A stretch of DNA of 64,000 bases from Deinococcus budaensis (GCF_014201885.1 NZ_JACHFN010000004.1:229686-293685); one strand, 5' to 3'; counted from the first letter of the stretch, positions 12,158 to 21,226 are shown. The notes: generated from the letters alone by a model not told the origin. Program-made: numbers and translations.

Positions 12158-13453
12158 CTACACCCAGTTGTGCAGCGAGTCGCGCAGAATCCCTTCCAGG
12201 TCCTCCGCCGTCGGCACCCTGGGCGCGACCGCCAGCAGGCGCTGCTGCTTCAGTGCGCCCGCCACCAGTGCGGGCAGGTCGGCCTCTCCGTACCCGAGTT
12301 CGGCCACGCCGCTGGGAGTGCCCACGTCGCGCATCAGGGCCAGCAGGGCGTTTGGCAGCGCCTCGGCGTCGTCGGGTGCGTACGTCTGCCCGGTCAGCAG
12401 GCTGGCGGCAAAGACGTGCTTGGCGGGGTCCGCCGCGAAGGTGTAGCGGAAGGCGGCGGGGGCCGTCACGATCACGCTGAAGCCGTGGGGGACGAACGGG
12501 TGGTCCGCCGGATAGCCCGGCGCGCGGTAGCTGTGGCGCAGGCCCGCAATGGGGTACGCACAGGCGTGCGGGATATGCACCCCCGCCGAGCCGAAGCCCA
12601 CGCCCGCCATGGTGGCCGACAGCATCATGAAGCCGCGCGCCTCGAGGTCGTCCGGGTCTTGCACGGCCCGGCGCAGGTACTGGCCGCCGTAGCGCAGGGC
12701 CTGGGCCGACCACAGGTCCGCGACCGGGTTGCTGCCCTGGTAAGGGGGCCGCTCGGCGGGAGTCGCCGGACGCGGGCGGGTGGTGTAGGGGCGGCTGAGC
12801 AGGCTCTCGGCGGCGTGGCACACCACGTCCAGCCCCGCCGAGGCGATCACGCCCCCCGGCGCGGTGCGGGTCAGCTGGGGGTCCACGATGGCCTGGGCGG
12901 GCCGCAGGTAACGGTGGCTGATGCCGCTCTTGACCCCCAGGTCCGGCAGGTCGAGGATCGCCACGGTCGTCGCCTCCGACCCCGAGCCGGAGGTGGTGGG
13001 CAGCGCGAGCAGCGGGCGCAGCGGTCCCGGCGGAGCGCGCCCGGCGCCGATGGGCGGATTGACGTAGTCCATCACCGTGCCGCCGTGGGTGACGAGCAGG
13101 TTGGCGACCTTGGCCGTGTCGAGGGTCGAGCCGCCCCCCAGCGCGACGAAGCCGTCCACCCCGGCCGCCCGCGCGGCGGCGGCGGCCCGCTCCAGGCTGG
13201 CGAGGTCGGGTTCGACCCGGATGTCGGTGTAGACCACCGGGTCCACCCCGGCCGCCCGCAGGCTCTCCAGGACTCCCTGGGCCGCCTCTCCCCCCACCAG
13301 CGCGGGGTCGATCAGCATGAAAGCCCGCCGCAGGCCCAGCCGCGCGGCCTCCCACCCCGCGTCGGCGGCGGCGCCGGGGCCGAACTTGACGGGCGTGGCC
13401 TCGATGGTGAAGAGGGTTTCGTGCTCGGACGGGCGGTCGGGAAGCGTGGGCAA
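12158..13453 (-). CDS. Iron-containing alcohol dehydrogenase, hydroxyacid-oxoacid transhydrogenase-like
   Basis: A 431-residue type III (iron) dehydrogenase. It opens with FTIEATPVKFGPGAAADAGW, a pattern I associate with the ADHFE1/HOT branch that couples oxidation of a hydroxyacid such as 4-hydroxybutyrate to reduction of an oxoacid. GGGSTLDTAK is the cofactor motif and TTSGSGSEATTVAI follows. Metal ligands are visible in AGLDVVCHAAESLL, GVHIPHACAYPIAG and PFVPHGFSVIV. No ATG fits: the likely start is TTG at 13453, placed after GGAGG; the GTG at 13555 would add 34 residues unlike protein. It is convergent with glpD, so its link to glycerol use is only by position. Confidence 0.87.
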   Translation of the reverse strand: MPTLPDRPSEHETLFTIEATPVKFGPGAAADAGWEAARLGLRRAFMLIDPALVGGEAAQGVLESLRAAGVDPVVYTDIRVEPDLASLERAAAAARAAGVDGFVALGGGSTLDTAKVANLLVTHGGTVMDYVNPPIGAGRAPPGPLRPLLALPTTSGSGSEATTVAILDLPDLGVKSGISHRYLRPAQAIVDPQLTRTAPGGVIASAGLDVVCHAAESLLSRPYTTRPRPATPAERPPYQGSNPVADLWSAQALRYGGQYLRRAVQDPDDLEARGFMMLSATMAGVGFGSAGVHIPHACAYPIAGLRHSYRAPGYPADHPFVPHGFSVIVTAPAAFRYTFAADPAKHVFAASLLTGQTYAPDDAEALPNALLALMRDVGTPSGVAELGYGEADLPALVAGALKQQRLLAVAPRVPTAEDLEGILRDSLHNWV

Positions 13454-13596
13454 GGGAGACCTCCGGGACGGGGGTGGGAAGTGCAGCAAGCGGGCAGGAC
13501 GACTTGGGCGCCAGTATTTCACCTTCACCCTGCACGGGGCGGGGCGAGCGCGCACCCTCTCGCCGCGCTCGCCCCACTTGCCGGATGCTCAGCCCT

Positions 13597-15387
13597 TCAG
13601 GGCCAGAAGCGGGCGCTTCCGGCGCTGACGACGACGATTCGGCCGTCCTCCTGGCGGACCAGGGCGCCCAGAGGCGTTTCCGCCCCGCTCAGGGCCACGG
13701 CGCCCAGTCCGGTGTTGATCTTGCCGCCGGTGCCGAAGGTGGTGTCCAGGCTCAGGTCAGTGTTGAGGCGCGCCAGTGCGTAGCCGTTCAGGCCCGTTCC
13801 GTCGTTGGTGATGGCACGGCCGCCCACCAGCACACGGCCATCCGGCTGGATCAGCACATCGCTCAGAATGTTCTCGTTACCGAATTGACGCGCGGTGAAT
13901 TCCACCGCCGCCTGCCCCTGCAAGCTGCCGTCGGTGCGGTAGCGTTGCACCAGGCCCGGCGAGAAGAAGCGGCCATCGTAGCCCACCACGACGATCTCGC
14001 CGTCTGGCTCCAGCGCCACACCGTTGTAGATACTGTACGCGCCGCTGCGCACGAACCCCCGGCCCGCGAAGGTGAGGTCCAGCGCTCCCGCCGCCGTCAG
14101 GCGGGTCAGCAGCCCCTGCCGCCCGCCGCCCGGATCGTCGGCCTTCCCCGCGATCAAGATCCGGCCGTCCGGCTGAATCGCCACGGCGCGGGCCTCGTCC
14201 TCGGTGGCTTCCAGGGAATCCAGGCCGTCGAAGCGCTGCACCACGACCCCGCCCCGGCCGAAGCTCGGGTCGAGCTGACCCCCGGCGGTGTAGCGCACCA
14301 CCGCGAGGTCCCGTGAGGGAATGGTGCCCTCAGGGACCGGCTGCACGGTCGTCCCCGCCAGCACGATCTGGCCGTCGGGTTGCAGGGCCACGGCGTAGGC
14401 GACCTCGGCGTCCAGGCTGCCCAGGTCGGTGACCACCTTGCCGCCGCTGCCGAACGTGGCGTCGAGGCTGAGGTCGGCGTTGTAACGCGCGGCGGCGAAG
14501 TTGTTCCCGCTGCGGCCCACGACCACGACCCGGCCGTCGGACTGGCGCGCCAGCGCGTACGCGGCGTCCTCGGCCCCGAGGTCGGTCTGCACCTGCTGCA
14601 CGCGGCCGTCGGGAAACAGGCGCTTCAGGACGAAGTCGCCCCCCGCGCTGTCCGAGATCAATACGGCGCCGCCCGGCTCGGCCTGCGCGTCGGTACCGCC
14701 CACCTCGCTGCGCCCGCCCCGGCCGAAGCTGGTGTCCAGGCTGCCGGGCGCGGGGGCGCCGCTCGCCACGCAGCGGATCAGGGGCTGCGCCCAGTCGGCG
14801 TGGTCGTAGTGGATGTTGTCCCCGGCGTCGGTGACCACCAGCCGCAACTCGCTCTTGCCCGTGATGTCGAGGTCCACCCGCTTCGTCGCGCCCGCGCCCG
14901 TCAGGGTGCCCGAGCTGTAGGCCCTGGCCCCGTCGAGGTACACCTCGAACACCACGCTGCCGCGAGACCCCACCTCGTCGTCCACGCCGACATCGGCGGT
15001 AAAGCGGGTGCAGGTCGCGCCGCCGGTCCCCTTCAGGCTGAAGCGCAGTTCGCTCCCGGCATGGGTGCCGAAGCCGCGCTGGTACGTCTTGCCGTTCAGG
15101 GTGAGCGCCCGGCCGTCCCCGGCAAAGCGTTCGCCGTTGGAGCGGTCGATCTCGACCGGCCCCCAGCCGTTGCGGGCAGCCAGAATCGGCTCGTAGTAAA
15201 GGTTGTTCTCGCCGGGGGTCAGGCTCAGGGTGGTGAGCTTGCCGGCCGGGGCCGTGTAGGACCAGGGATAGCTGGCGCCGCCCGCGTAAGGGTCGGCCCC
15301 GGCCAGTGGGGTGGACTGCCCGCAGGAGGCCAGCAGCAGGGCGGGGGCGGCGCCCAGCAGCAGGCGGCGTGATGCACGGTGTTTCAT
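13597..15387 (-). CDS. NPCBM-domain lipoprotein with delta-60 repeat propeller
   Basis: A 596-residue surface lipoprotein. A signal peptide ends in lipobox LLASC. Just after it is the motif ADPYAGGASYPWS, shared with the lipoprotein at 63306. An NPCBM (putative carbohydrate-binding) domain spans roughly residues 45-200: [62 protein letters not shown]. The remainder is a series of delta-60 repeats (units such as LDATFGSGGKVVTDLG and QPDGRILIAGKA), which fold as a beta-propeller. The start at 15387 follows GGGAGAAGAG. Function is unknown; binding of a surface glycan is inferred. It is divergent from the acyl-CoA ligase. Confidence 0.88.
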   Translation of the reverse strand: MKHRASRRLLLGAAPALLLASCGQSTPLAGADPYAGGASYPWSYTAPAGKLTTLSLTPGENNLYYEPILAARNGWGPVEIDRSNGERFAGDGRALTLNGKTYQRGFGTHAGSELRFSLKGTGGATCTRFTADVGVDDEVGSRGSVVFEVYLDGARAYSSGTLTGAGATKRVDLDITGKSELRLVVTDAGDNIHYDHADWAQPLIRCVASGAPAPGSLDTSFGRGGRSEVGGTDAQAEPGGAVLISDSAGGDFVLKRLFPDGRVQQVQTDLGAEDAAYALARQSDGRVVVVGRSGNNFAAARYNADLSLDATFGSGGKVVTDLGSLDAEVAYAVALQPDGQIVLAGTTVQPVPEGTIPSRDLAVVRYTAGGQLDPSFGRGGVVVQRFDGLDSLEATEDEARAVAIQPDGRILIAGKADDPGGGRQGLLTRLTAAGALDLTFAGRGFVRSGAYSIYNGVALEPDGEIVVVGYDGRFFSPGLVQRYRTDGSLQGQAAVEFTARQFGNENILSDVLIQPDGRVLVGGRAITNDGTGLNGYALARLNTDLSLDTTFGTGGKINTGLGAVALSGAETPLGALVRQEDGRIVVVSAGSARFWP

Positions 15388-15743
15388 CTCTTCTCCCAGG
15401 AAACCCACGGTGAAAGGAGGCTCAGGATAGCGGTGGGGGGGGAAACTGTGTGGGTCGAGGTCATCCTGCGCCCCGTGTGAGTTTTTTTACATTTAGCTGG
15501 CCTTCATGAGTGTGGAGCGCCCAGGTCTGGGGCTGCCCCCGCAGCCGACGTTACTCGTCACGTGACGAGCAGGGAGGGGGCGCGTGCGTGGCGGGCGGGG
15601 TTTGTCCTACACTCGGGGCACACACTTCTTCCGGCAGGCCCAGCTTCGGCAGGCCCAGTTCCCCGCAGGTTCAGCGTTCCGCTGTCCCCGGTTCCCGCAG
15701 CCCCGCCGTGGCGGCTGCTTCCCCCCACTCCTCCGGAGGCCCT
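15388..15743. other. Divergent promoter region without a gene
   Basis: About 356 bases between the lipoprotein and acyl-CoA ligase genes. It contains G8 (15437-15444) and T7 (15482-15488) runs, the 16-bp palindrome at 15554-15569 described separately, a possible -10 TACACT at 15608-15613 for the ligase, and two near-copies of GGCAGGCCCAG around 15632-15660. I see no coding sequence. Confidence 0.5.
15554..15569. promoter_or_regulatory. 16-bp perfect palindrome, candidate operator
   Basis: CTCGTCACGTGACGAG is perfectly self-complementary. It lies about 40 bp upstream of the possible -10 box TACACT (15608-15613) of the acyl-CoA ligase. Length and symmetry fit a TetR- or FadR-type dimer site, and fatty-acid genes are commonly controlled by such proteins, but no regulator gene is adjacent. 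Confidence 0.5.
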
Positions 15744-17438
15744 ATGACCCACCACCGTCCCCTGCATCCCCCCCGTCCCGTCGCGCCCGCCACCCGCAGC
15801 GTGGGGCACTACTGGCCTCCCGGCAAACCGCACAACCTGACGCTGCCGCAGACCGGGCTGATGCACAACCTGCGCGTCTCGGCCGAGCGCTACCCCGACA
15901 AGGCCGCGATGTGGTTTTACGGCCGCGAGCTGAGCTACCGCGAGTTGCGCGACTCGGCCGAGCGGCTGGCCGGGCACCTCACCGCGCAGGGGGTCGTCAA
16001 GGGCGACCGGGTCGCCGTGTGGCTGCAAAACAGCCCCGCCTGGGCCGTCGCCGCGCACGCCGCCTGGCACCTGGGGGCCGTGGTGGTGCCGCTGGCGCCG
16101 ATGCTCCAGGCCCGCGAGTTCGGCTTTTTCCTGCAAGACGCGGGCATCCGGGCCGGAGTGGTGGGCGCCGAGCTGTACGAAAAGGCCAAGGCAGGCGGTC
16201 TGGCCCACGCGGTCGTGGCGAACGTCATGGCGGGGACCGACCCGGCGCGGGCCGGAATCCCCCTGCCGACCGAGCTGGACGTGACCCCGGGGCTGCAAGC
16301 GGGCGACGTGACGCTGGAGCAGGCGCTGGAGGCCGCCCCCGCGCCCGCCGCCGAGGTCACCCCCGACGACCTCGCCGTGATGCCCTACACCAGCGGCACC
16401 ACCGGGCTGCCCAAGGGCTGCATGCACACCCACCGCAACGTGCAGGCCAACGTGTTCGGTGCCGGGGCCTGGGTGGACGGCACGGTGGAGGACGTGTTTC
16501 TGGCCTCGCTGCCCTTTTTCCACGTGACCGGCTTTATCAACAGCCTGCTCGCGCCCCTGAACGGCGGCGGCACCATCGTGGCGATGGCCCGCTGGGACCG
16601 CGACGCGGCGCGTGAGCTGATCCGTGACCACGGGGTCACCCTCTGGACGAACACGGCGACCATGGTGATCGACCTGATGGCGTCTCCGAACTTCGACCCG
16701 GCGGACCTGGGCAGCCTGCGCAGCGTGACGGGCGGCGGCGCGAGCCTCCCGGCGGCCATCGGGCAGCGGCTGCTCGACCTGACGGGCATCACCTTTGCCG
16801 AGGGCTACGGCCTGACCGAGACGATGGCGCAGTCGCACTCCAACCCCAAGGGGCGCCAGAAGCTGCAATGCCTGGGCGTGCCGCTGTTCGGGGTGGACGC
16901 GCGGGTGGTGGACCTCGACAGCGGCCAGGAGCTGCCTCCCGGCGAGGTCGGGGAGATCGTGATGCGCGGCGAGCAGGTCATGCAGGGCTACTGGAACCGC
17001 CCCGAGGCGACCGAGGAGGCTTTCATGCAGCTGGGCGGCCAGCGCTTTTTCCGCTCGGGCGATCTGGGCTACATGGACGAGGAGGGCTACTTCTTTTTCA
17101 CCGACCGCCTCAAGCGCATGGTGAACGTGTCCGGCATGAAGGTCTGGCCCGCCGAGGTCGAGAACACGCTGCACGGGCATCCGGCGGTGCAAGAAGCCTG
17201 CGTGATCTCGGTGCCCGACGACCGCACTGGCGAACGCGCCCGCGCCCTCATCGTGCTGAAGCCCGGGCAGCAGGCGACCGCCGGGGAGATTGAGGCCTGG
17301 GCCAGAACCCAGATGGCGACCTACAAGGTCCCGCGCGACTACGTCTTTGTCGAGAGCCTGCCGCGCGGCGCCACCGGCAAGGTCGCCTGGCGGCCCCTTC
17401 AGGAACAGGCCCGCGCCGCCCTGGAGGGCCGGGCCTAA
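15744..17438 (+). CDS. Long-chain acyl-CoA synthetase (AMP-binding)
   Basis: A 564-residue member of the ANL adenylate-forming family that activates a carboxylic acid, probably a fatty acid, to its CoA thioester. The P-loop-like motif is MPYTSGTTGLPKGCMHTH near residue 215; the acyl-adenylate motifs GYGLTETMAQSHSN and YFFFTDRLKRMVNVSG follow, and the catalytic lysine is in PRGATGKVAWR close to the C-terminus. The N-terminus NLRVSAERYPDKAAMWF is typical. The start at 15744 follows GGAGG; 78 upstream in-frame codons are not protein-like. A hairpin follows the stop. Chain-length preference cannot be read from sequence. Confidence 0.93.
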   Translation: MTHHRPLHPPRPVAPATRSVGHYWPPGKPHNLTLPQTGLMHNLRVSAERYPDKAAMWFYGRELSYRELRDSAERLAGHLTAQGVVKGDRVAVWLQNSPAWAVAAHAAWHLGAVVVPLAPMLQAREFGFFLQDAGIRAGVVGAELYEKAKAGGLAHAVVANVMAGTDPARAGIPLPTELDVTPGLQAGDVTLEQALEAAPAPAAEVTPDDLAVMPYTSGTTGLPKGCMHTHRNVQANVFGAGAWVDGTVEDVFLASLPFFHVTGFINSLLAPLNGGGTIVAMARWDRDAARELIRDHGVTLWTNTATMVIDLMASPNFDPADLGSLRSVTGGGASLPAAIGQRLLDLTGITFAEGYGLTETMAQSHSNPKGRQKLQCLGVPLFGVDARVVDLDSGQELPPGEVGEIVMRGEQVMQGYWNRPEATEEAFMQLGGQRFFRSGDLGYMDEEGYFFFTDRLKRMVNVSGMKVWPAEVENTLHGHPAVQEACVISVPDDRTGERARALIVLKPGQQATAGEIEAWARTQMATYKVPRDYVFVESLPRGATGKVAWRPLQEQARAALEGRA

Positions 17439-17453
17439 CCTCCCGCCGGGAGG
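17439..17453 (+). terminator. Hairpin directly after acyl-CoA ligase
   Basis: CCTCCCGCCGGGAGG gives a six-base stem with GCC loop immediately after the TAA codon. It lacks a U tract, so terminator function is tentative. Confidence 0.45.
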
Positions 17454-17559
17454 TGCCCGCCGGAGAGTGCGGCAAGGGAGAGGGGGCGGGCCAGGAACCG
17501 GCCGCTCCCTTTCTCGCCCGGTTCTCCCCCGGCGCCCCCAGCAGGACGCGGCCTCTGCC

Positions 17560-17565
17560 TACAAT
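17560..17565 (+). promoter_or_regulatory. -10 box TACAAT of a probable leaderless transcript
   Basis: TACAAT ends 8 bases before the kinase ATG at 17574. No Shine-Dalgarno sequence fits in between, so transcription probably starts at or next to the ATG, a common arrangement in Deinococcus. Confidence 0.6.
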
Positions 17566-17573
17566 GCAGCCTG

Positions 17574-19193
17574 ATGCCGCCCCTTGCCGCGCCACCCGCG
17601 CCCGCCAACGCCCCCCCAGCCCGCCCCCGCCCCGCCCCCAGCATCGCGGCCCTGATGCTGCGGGCCTTTTCGCTGCCGCTGCTGCTGCTGATCGGGGTGG
17701 CCGCCGCCGTGATCGCGGGGGTGGAGCAAAATGCCCGCAGCGCGGCGCTGGTCACGGCGGCCCAGACCCGCCTGACCCTGATCGAGGCCATCGCCGAGGA
17801 TGTGTCCGAGCTGGAAAACGGTCAGCGCGGCTTCGTGATCACCGGCGACGAGACGTTCTTGCAGCCCTACGAGCGCGGGCGGCTGGCGCTGGAAGACGAC
17901 CTGCGTGAGCTGGAGGCCCGCAGCGTGACCGACCTGCAACGCCGCAACATCGGCCGGATCCGCGCGCTGACGCGAGCCTGGAACGAGCGGGCCGGGCAGC
18001 CCGAGATCGCCGCGCGGCGCTCCTCGCTGGAGGGCGCGGCGGCGCTGGTGGAGGGCAGCGACGGGCGGCGCCTGCTGGAAGAAGCCCGCAGCGTGCTGGG
18101 CGAGATGCGGACCAACGAGAATGCCCGGCTGCGCGCTGCCGTGGCCGCCAGCACCGCGACCCTGAGCCGGGTGCAGCTGCTCACGGTGGCGGGCCTGCTG
18201 CTCTCGACCGCGCTGCTGATTCTGGCGGCCCTGCGCACCGCCCACACCCTCTCGCGCAGCGCCGCGCAGCTGATGGTGGGCGCGGAGGCGATTGCCGCCG
18301 GGGAGTACGGCGCCCGGCTGCCGCCCCTGCCGCTGCGCGAACTCAACGAGCTGGGCGGCCAGTTCCACCGCATGGCGGACGCCGTGCAAAGCCGCGAGCG
18401 GGCGCTGGAGGAAGCGGGCCAGGCTCTGCGCGCCAGCAACGAGGAACTCAGCCGCAGCAACCGCGAACTCGAGCAGTTCGCCTACGTGGCCTCGCACGAC
18501 CTGCAAGAGCCGCTGCGGACCATCTCCAGCTACACCGAGCTGCTCGCGCGGCGCTACCACGGCCAGCTCGACGCCCGCGCCGACCAGTACATCGGCTTTA
18601 CCACGGCGGCCACCGCCCGGCTCAAGAACCTGATTCAGGACCTGCTGGCCTACTCGCGGGTGCGCCAGTCGCAGCGCCCGCTGACCGAGGTCGATACCGC
18701 CGCGCTGGTGGAGGGGGTCATTCAGGACCTGCACGCCGAGGTCGAGGCCTCGGGCGCCACGGTCGAGCGCGGGCCGCTGCCCACCGTCCAGGCCAATCCC
18801 GACCTGCTGCGCCACATCTTCCTGAATCTGCTGGGCAACGCGCTGAAGTTCCGCGCCGAGGGCCGCCCGCCGCAGGTCCGGGTCTGGGCCGAGCCGGAAG
18901 TGGGCCGCCGGGAAGACGGCGGCGCGGCGGGCTGGGCCTTTCATGTGCAGGACAACGGTATCGGCATCGAACCGCAGTATTTTGAGCGGATCTTCGGGGT
19001 CTTCCAGCGCCTGCACGGGATGGACGAGTTTCCCGGCAGCGGCATCGGCCTCGCGGTCGCCCGCACCGCCGCCGAGCGGCACGGAGGCCAGTTCCGCGTG
19101 CAGAGCACCCCCGGCGCAGGCAGCACCTTCACCTTCACCCTTCCGCCCCCCACCCGCCCGCCCCCCGGCCCACAGGAGACCTCCCCGCCATGA
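17574..19193 (+). CDS. Sensor histidine kinase (CHASE3-HAMP-HisKA-HATPase)
   Basis: A 539-residue inner-membrane kinase. After a short proline-rich N-terminus come a transmembrane helix (about residues 28-48), an extracytoplasmic CHASE3 domain (ENGQRGFVITGDETFLQPY), a second helix (TVAGLLLSTALLILAAL), a HAMP linker and a coiled stretch. The phosphorylation site is His308 in VASHDLQEPLRTISSYTELL, the style of phytochrome-like kinases. The ATP domain shows NLLGNALKF, DNGIGIEPQYFERIF and GSGIGLAVARTAAERHGG. Its stop overlaps the response regulator start (ATGA), so the two are translationally coupled and surely partners. The signal is unknown. Confidence 0.93.
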   Translation: MPPLAAPPAPANAPPARPRPAPSIAALMLRAFSLPLLLLIGVAAAVIAGVEQNARSAALVTAAQTRLTLIEAIAEDVSELENGQRGFVITGDETFLQPYERGRLALEDDLRELEARSVTDLQRRNIGRIRALTRAWNERAGQPEIAARRSSLEGAAALVEGSDGRRLLEEARSVLGEMRTNENARLRAAVAASTATLSRVQLLTVAGLLLSTALLILAALRTAHTLSRSAAQLMVGAEAIAAGEYGARLPPLPLRELNELGGQFHRMADAVQSRERALEEAGQALRASNEELSRSNRELEQFAYVASHDLQEPLRTISSYTELLARRYHGQLDARADQYIGFTTAATARLKNLIQDLLAYSRVRQSQRPLTEVDTAALVEGVIQDLHAEVEASGATVERGPLPTVQANPDLLRHIFLNLLGNALKFRAEGRPPQVRVWAEPEVGRREDGGAAGWAFHVQDNGIGIEPQYFERIFGVFQRLHGMDEFPGSGIGLAVARTAAERHGGQFRVQSTPGAGSTFTFTLPPPTRPPPGPQETSPP

Positions 19194-19639
19194 CCCCTGC
19201 CCCCAAAGCCATCGAGATCCTGCTGGTCGAGGACAACCCGGCCGACATCCTGCTGACCGAGGAAGCCTTTGAGGAGGCGCACTTTCCCCACCGGCTGCAC
19301 ATCGCCCGCGACGGCGTCGAAGCGCTGAGCTTCCTGCGCCGCCAGGGTCTCCACGCCGGGGCGCCCACCCCCGACGTGATCTTGCTCGACCTGAACATGC
19401 CGCGCATGGGCGGCCTGGAGGTGCTCGACGTGCTCAAGGCCGACGACGCCCTGCGCAATATCCCGGTCGTGGTGCTCACCACCTCGCGCGCCGAGAGTGA
19501 CATCTGGCGCAGCTACAACCTGCACGCCAACGCCTACATCCCCAAACCCGTCACCATCAGCGAGTTCGTGGACGTGATCCGCTCGTTCGGCTCCTTCTGG
19601 TTTACCACCGTGGCCCTGTCGCCCAAGCACCAGCCCTGA
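19190..19639 (+). CDS. Single-domain response regulator (Rcp1/CheY-like)
   Basis: A 149-residue receiver protein without an output domain. Acidic residues are in LLVEDNPADILLTEEAF, the phosphoacceptor is Asp67 in VILLDLNMPRMGG, and the conserved threonine and lysine are in VVVLTTSRAESDI and YIPKPVTISEF. The SRAESDI and NANAY-like YNLHANAYIPKP pattern is the Rcp1 group that pairs with phytochrome-type kinases. The start overlaps the kinase stop by 4 bases. Lacking DNA-binding or enzymatic output, it must act by protein contact or relay phosphate onwards; the next partner is not in the window. Confidence 0.93.
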   Translation: MTPAPKAIEILLVEDNPADILLTEEAFEEAHFPHRLHIARDGVEALSFLRRQGLHAGAPTPDVILLDLNMPRMGGLEVLDVLKADDALRNIPVVVLTTSRAESDIWRSYNLHANAYIPKPVTISEFVDVIRSFGSFWFTTVALSPKHQP

Positions 19640-19642
19640 GCG

Positions 19643-19669
19643 GCGGCCCGCCAGGAGGCGCCGGGCCGC
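19643..19669. terminator. Hairpin between convergent response regulator and icd
   Basis: Eight-base perfect stem GCGGCCCG (19643-19650) / CGGGCCGC (19662-19669) with an 11-base loop, between the two convergent stop codons. Likely bidirectional terminator. Confidence 0.55.
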
Positions 19670-19682
19670 GCGCTCCCGGCCC

Positions 19683-21182
19683 TTACTGTCCCTGGCCCAG
19701 CGAGTAGCCCGGCGCCCCGTCGAAGGTGTAGAGGTGCTCGGTCTTGATGAAGTCCAGCCCGGTGCCCAGCAGGCGCTCCAGCAGCGCCAGCACGTCCCCG
19801 TGGGTCACCGGCCCCTCGCCCAGGAAGCGGCAGCGCCAGTGGTCGGCGTGGTAGGTCTCGGGAAAGCCCTGCGGCCACACCTTGACGCCGCGGTTGGTAA
19901 TCATGCTCAGTGTCAGGCGCTCGGTCTGGGCCGCTTGCAGCACCCCGGCGAGCACCTCGGGGTCGCGCCCGGCGTCCGACCACTCGAAGAAGACGTCAGT
20001 GCCGACAAGTTGTTTGGCGATGGGGGGCCGCGTGACGGGCGGGCGGTCGAGCGCCGGGGCCTGGCTGCCCAGCGCCGCCGCCGGAAGGTGGACCGGGCGC
20101 TGGCCCAGCCGCGCGACCACCGCCTGGGCAAAGGCCTGGGTGCCCACCACCTCACGGGTGTGCTCGCCCGCGATGTCGGGGGTATGCACGCCGTCTTCCA
20201 GGGTCCGCAACCAGGCGTTCTGGATGCGCTCGGCGCACGCCGTCTCGCCCAGGTGCGCCAGCATCAGCACCGCCGCTTGCAGCAGGCCGCTGGGGTTGGC
20301 GCGGTCCTGTCCGGCCAGGTCGGGGGCCGAGCCGTGGATCGCCTCGAACATCGCGAAGCGCTCACCGATGTTGGCGCTGCCTGCCAGCCCCACCGACCCC
20401 GCGACCTCGGCGGCCACGTCCGAGAGAATGTCGCCGTAGAGGTTCAGGGTCACGATCACGTCGTAACGCTCGGGGCGGGTGGCGACCCGCGCGGTGCCGA
20501 TGTCGATGATCTGGTGCTCCCTCTCCAGCTCGGGGTACTCGGCGCCGATCTCGTCGAAGACCCGGTGAAAGAGGCCGTCGGTCAGCTTCATGATGTTGTC
20601 TTTGGTGAGCGCCGTGACCTTGCGCCGCCCGTGCGCGCGGGCGTACTCGAAGGCGTAGCGCACGATCCGCTCGCAGCCCTCGCGGGTCACGAGTTTGAGG
20701 CACTGCACGACCTCGCGCGTCTGGCGGTGCTCGATTCCGGCATAGAGGTCTTCCTCGTTCTCGCGCACGATGACGAGGTCCATCGCCGGGTGCAGGGTGG
20801 GCACGAAGGGCGCGTAGGCGCGGCAGGGCCGCACGTTGGCGTACAAACCCAGCGTCTTGCGCAGGGTCACGTTCAGGCTCTTGTAGCCGCCGCCCTGCGG
20901 GGTGGTGATGGGGGCCTTGAGCAGCACCCCCGTGCGGCGCAGGGTCTCCCAGGCGCCCGGATCGAAGCCCGAGGTGTGCCCCTGACGGTAGAGGTGCTCG
21001 CCCATGCCGACCTCGACCGGCTCGATGGGGGCGCCCGCCGCCGCCAGCACACGCAGGGTCGCGCGCATGATCTCGGGGCCGATACCGTCGCCGTGCGCGA
21101 CCGCGACCGGAATCAGGGCGGGGCGGACCGCCGTGGGCGGCAGCGATTCGGAGGGATGGGCAGAAGTCTGGGACAGGGTCAT
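19683..21182 (-). CDS. icd: Isocitrate dehydrogenase, Thermus type
   Basis: A 499-residue dehydrogenase of the beta-decarboxylating family that converts isocitrate to 2-oxoglutarate in the TCA cycle, probably with NADP. Motifs are VAHGDGIGPEIM, SLNVTLRKTLGLYANVRPCR (substrate serine and arginines), VIVRENEEDLYAGIEH, TKDNIMKLTDGLFH, YGDILSDVAAEVAGSVGLAG and FEAIHGSAPDLAGQDRANPS. The long C-terminal domain, about 150 residues beyond the catalytic core, matches the form known from Thermus thermophilus. The start at 21182 follows GAGG; an ATG at 21218 lies within an inverted repeat and is less likely. It is divergent from the HTH gene at 21330. Confidence 0.94.
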   Translation of the reverse strand: MTLSQTSAHPSESLPPTAVRPALIPVAVAHGDGIGPEIMRATLRVLAAAGAPIEPVEVGMGEHLYRQGHTSGFDPGAWETLRRTGVLLKAPITTPQGGGYKSLNVTLRKTLGLYANVRPCRAYAPFVPTLHPAMDLVIVRENEEDLYAGIEHRQTREVVQCLKLVTREGCERIVRYAFEYARAHGRRKVTALTKDNIMKLTDGLFHRVFDEIGAEYPELEREHQIIDIGTARVATRPERYDVIVTLNLYGDILSDVAAEVAGSVGLAGSANIGERFAMFEAIHGSAPDLAGQDRANPSGLLQAAVLMLAHLGETACAERIQNAWLRTLEDGVHTPDIAGEHTREVVGTQAFAQAVVARLGQRPVHLPAAALGSQAPALDRPPVTRPPIAKQLVGTDVFFEWSDAGRDPEVLAGVLQAAQTERLTLSMITNRGVKVWPQGFPETYHADHWRCRFLGEGPVTHGDVLALLERLLGTGLDFIKTEHLYTFDGAPGYSLGQGQ

Positions 21183-21197
21183 GGGGAGCCTCGCTTC

Positions 21198-21226
21198 CGT
21201 TAGACTCGGCTTGGCCATGTCTAACG
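21198..21226. promoter_or_regulatory. Inverted repeat between icd and HTH gene
   Basis: CGTTAGAC (21198-21205) and GTCTAACG (21219-21226) form perfect 8-base arms with centres 21 bp apart, just upstream of the icd start codon. This geometry suits two half-sites on one face of DNA, possibly bound by the HTH protein encoded at 21330. Confidence 0.5.
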
